Positions 12,104-12,464 of a stretch of DNA of 12,464 nucleotides are shown here, piece after piece. This DNA comes from BMS3B sp964501105 (lineage in GTDB: Archaea; Hydrothermarchaeota; Hydrothermarchaeia; Hydrothermarchaeales; BMS3B), in the NCBI GenBank assembly GCA_964501105.1, contig CAZCRG010000046.1:1-12464 (forward strand), in the 5' to 3' direction. A program made the position numbers and the translations under genes. How positions within the stretch are numbered: the first letter of the stretch is position 1; each line of letters starts with the position of its first letter. Below the pieces are notes generated by a model that was given only the letters and a program-made list of their open reading frames with translations, ran no database searches and was not told the DNA's origin.

Positions 12104-12464
12104 ATGGCTGCTGAGGAGAAGGTAATAGACGTAAGAATTGAAGAAGAAATGAAGAAGAGCTACATCGACTACGCCATGAGCGTTATTGTCGGTAGAGCTC
12201 TTCCTGATGTAAGAGACGGCTTAAAACCTGTTCACAGGCGCATTCTCTACTCCATGTATGAACTTGGCTTAACCCACAACAAACCCTACAAAAAATCTGC
12301 CAGAATAGTTGGTGAGGTTCTTGGAAAATATCATCCCCACGGCGATACTGCTGTTTATGATACGATGGTGCGCCTGGCCCAAGATTTCTCAATGCGTTAT
12401 CAACTGGTTCATGGCCAGGGAAACTTTGGCTCAGTAGATGGAGATTCTCCTGCAGCTATGCGTT
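12104..12464 (+). CDS. gyrA: DNA gyrase subunit A, N-terminal part (cut by window edge)
   Basis: GyrA is the DNA-breaking subunit of gyrase, which introduces negative supercoils with GyrB. Only 120 residues are present. They include the conserved YIDYAMSVIVGRALPDVRDG and LKPVHRRIL segments, KYHPHGDTAVYD, and GQGNFGSVDGDSPAAMR. The next codon, whose first base T is the last base of the window, should encode the catalytic tyrosine (usual AAMRYTE). The residue equivalent to E. coli Ser83 is Thr here, with the Asp87 equivalent retained. Archaeal gyrase is generally thought to have come from bacteria by transfer. ATG at 12104 is the only sensible start. AAGGTGA at 12078-12084 lies about 19 nt upstream, too far for a normal ribosome-binding site. 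gyrB is not upstream, so it may follow gyrA beyond the window or lie elsewhere. ParC is the alternative name, but archaea with this gene carry gyrase. Confidence 0.95.
   Translation, partial: MAAEEKVIDVRIEEEMKKSYIDYAMSVIVGRALPDVRDGLKPVHRRILYSMYELGLTHNKPYKKSARIVGEVLGKYHPHGDTAVYDTMVRLAQDFSMRYQLVHGQGNFGSVDGDSPAAMR

Noticed and set aside
1..12464. CRISPR arrays, insertion sequences, tRNA or rRNA genes
   Set aside because: I read both strands for repeat arrays, transposase motifs, terminal repeats and tRNA-like folds, and found none that held up by eye; a tRNAscan or Infernal run would be the decisive check.

Overview
The window is archaeal, most likely from a member of the Euryarchaeota in the broad sense. 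It carries a proteasome beta subunit, the archaeal termination nuclease aCPSF1/FttA, aIF1A, Rio1, a Pno1-type KH protein, Nmd3 and an archaeal-type TyrRS. These sit beside a DNA gyrase A subunit and a UbiE/MenG-type quinone methyltransferase, two bacterial-type genes found in several euryarchaeal lineages. Promoters look archaeal (TATA boxes about 25 nt upstream of the expected start), several genes look leaderless, and the others use Shine-Dalgarno sequences of the GGAGG or AGGTGAT type. I cannot place the organism more precisely from sequence alone.

Layout. Bases 1-1000 hold a Tfx-family HTH regulator (+) that converges, with no gap, on a helical protein of unknown function (-). Bases 1146-3805 hold psmB followed by the aCPSF1 gene (+), separated by a U-rich tract. 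Bases 3806-5297 are sparse: a frameshifted remnant of a nitrilase-family gene (-), terminator-like sequences, an exported lipoprotein with a two-fold internal repeat (-), and an AT-rich gap. Bases 5246-6632 hold an AAA_14/DUF4143 ATPase (+) behind a striking palindromic operator with a third half-site.

Bases 6849-11413 form two tightly packed minus-strand gene strings: ubiE-nmd3-tyrS, then aIF1A-rio1-pno1. Gene overlaps of 4 nt and gaps of 0 or 1 nt indicate operons, and nearly every product serves ribosome assembly or translation. Bases 11462-12464 hold an XRE-HTH/CBS-domain regulator (-) divergent from gyrA (+), which the window edge cuts at the first base of its predicted catalytic tyrosine codon.

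Most of the window is well-known informational housekeeping. The less explained parts are the operator of the ATPase gene, the palindrome over the tfx start codon, the repeated lipoprotein beside a decayed nitrilase gene, the UPF0147-like hypothetical protein, and the U-tract directly ahead of the gene for the U-tract-recognising terminator nuclease. I found no rRNA, tRNA, CRISPR array, insertion sequence or clear new defence system.
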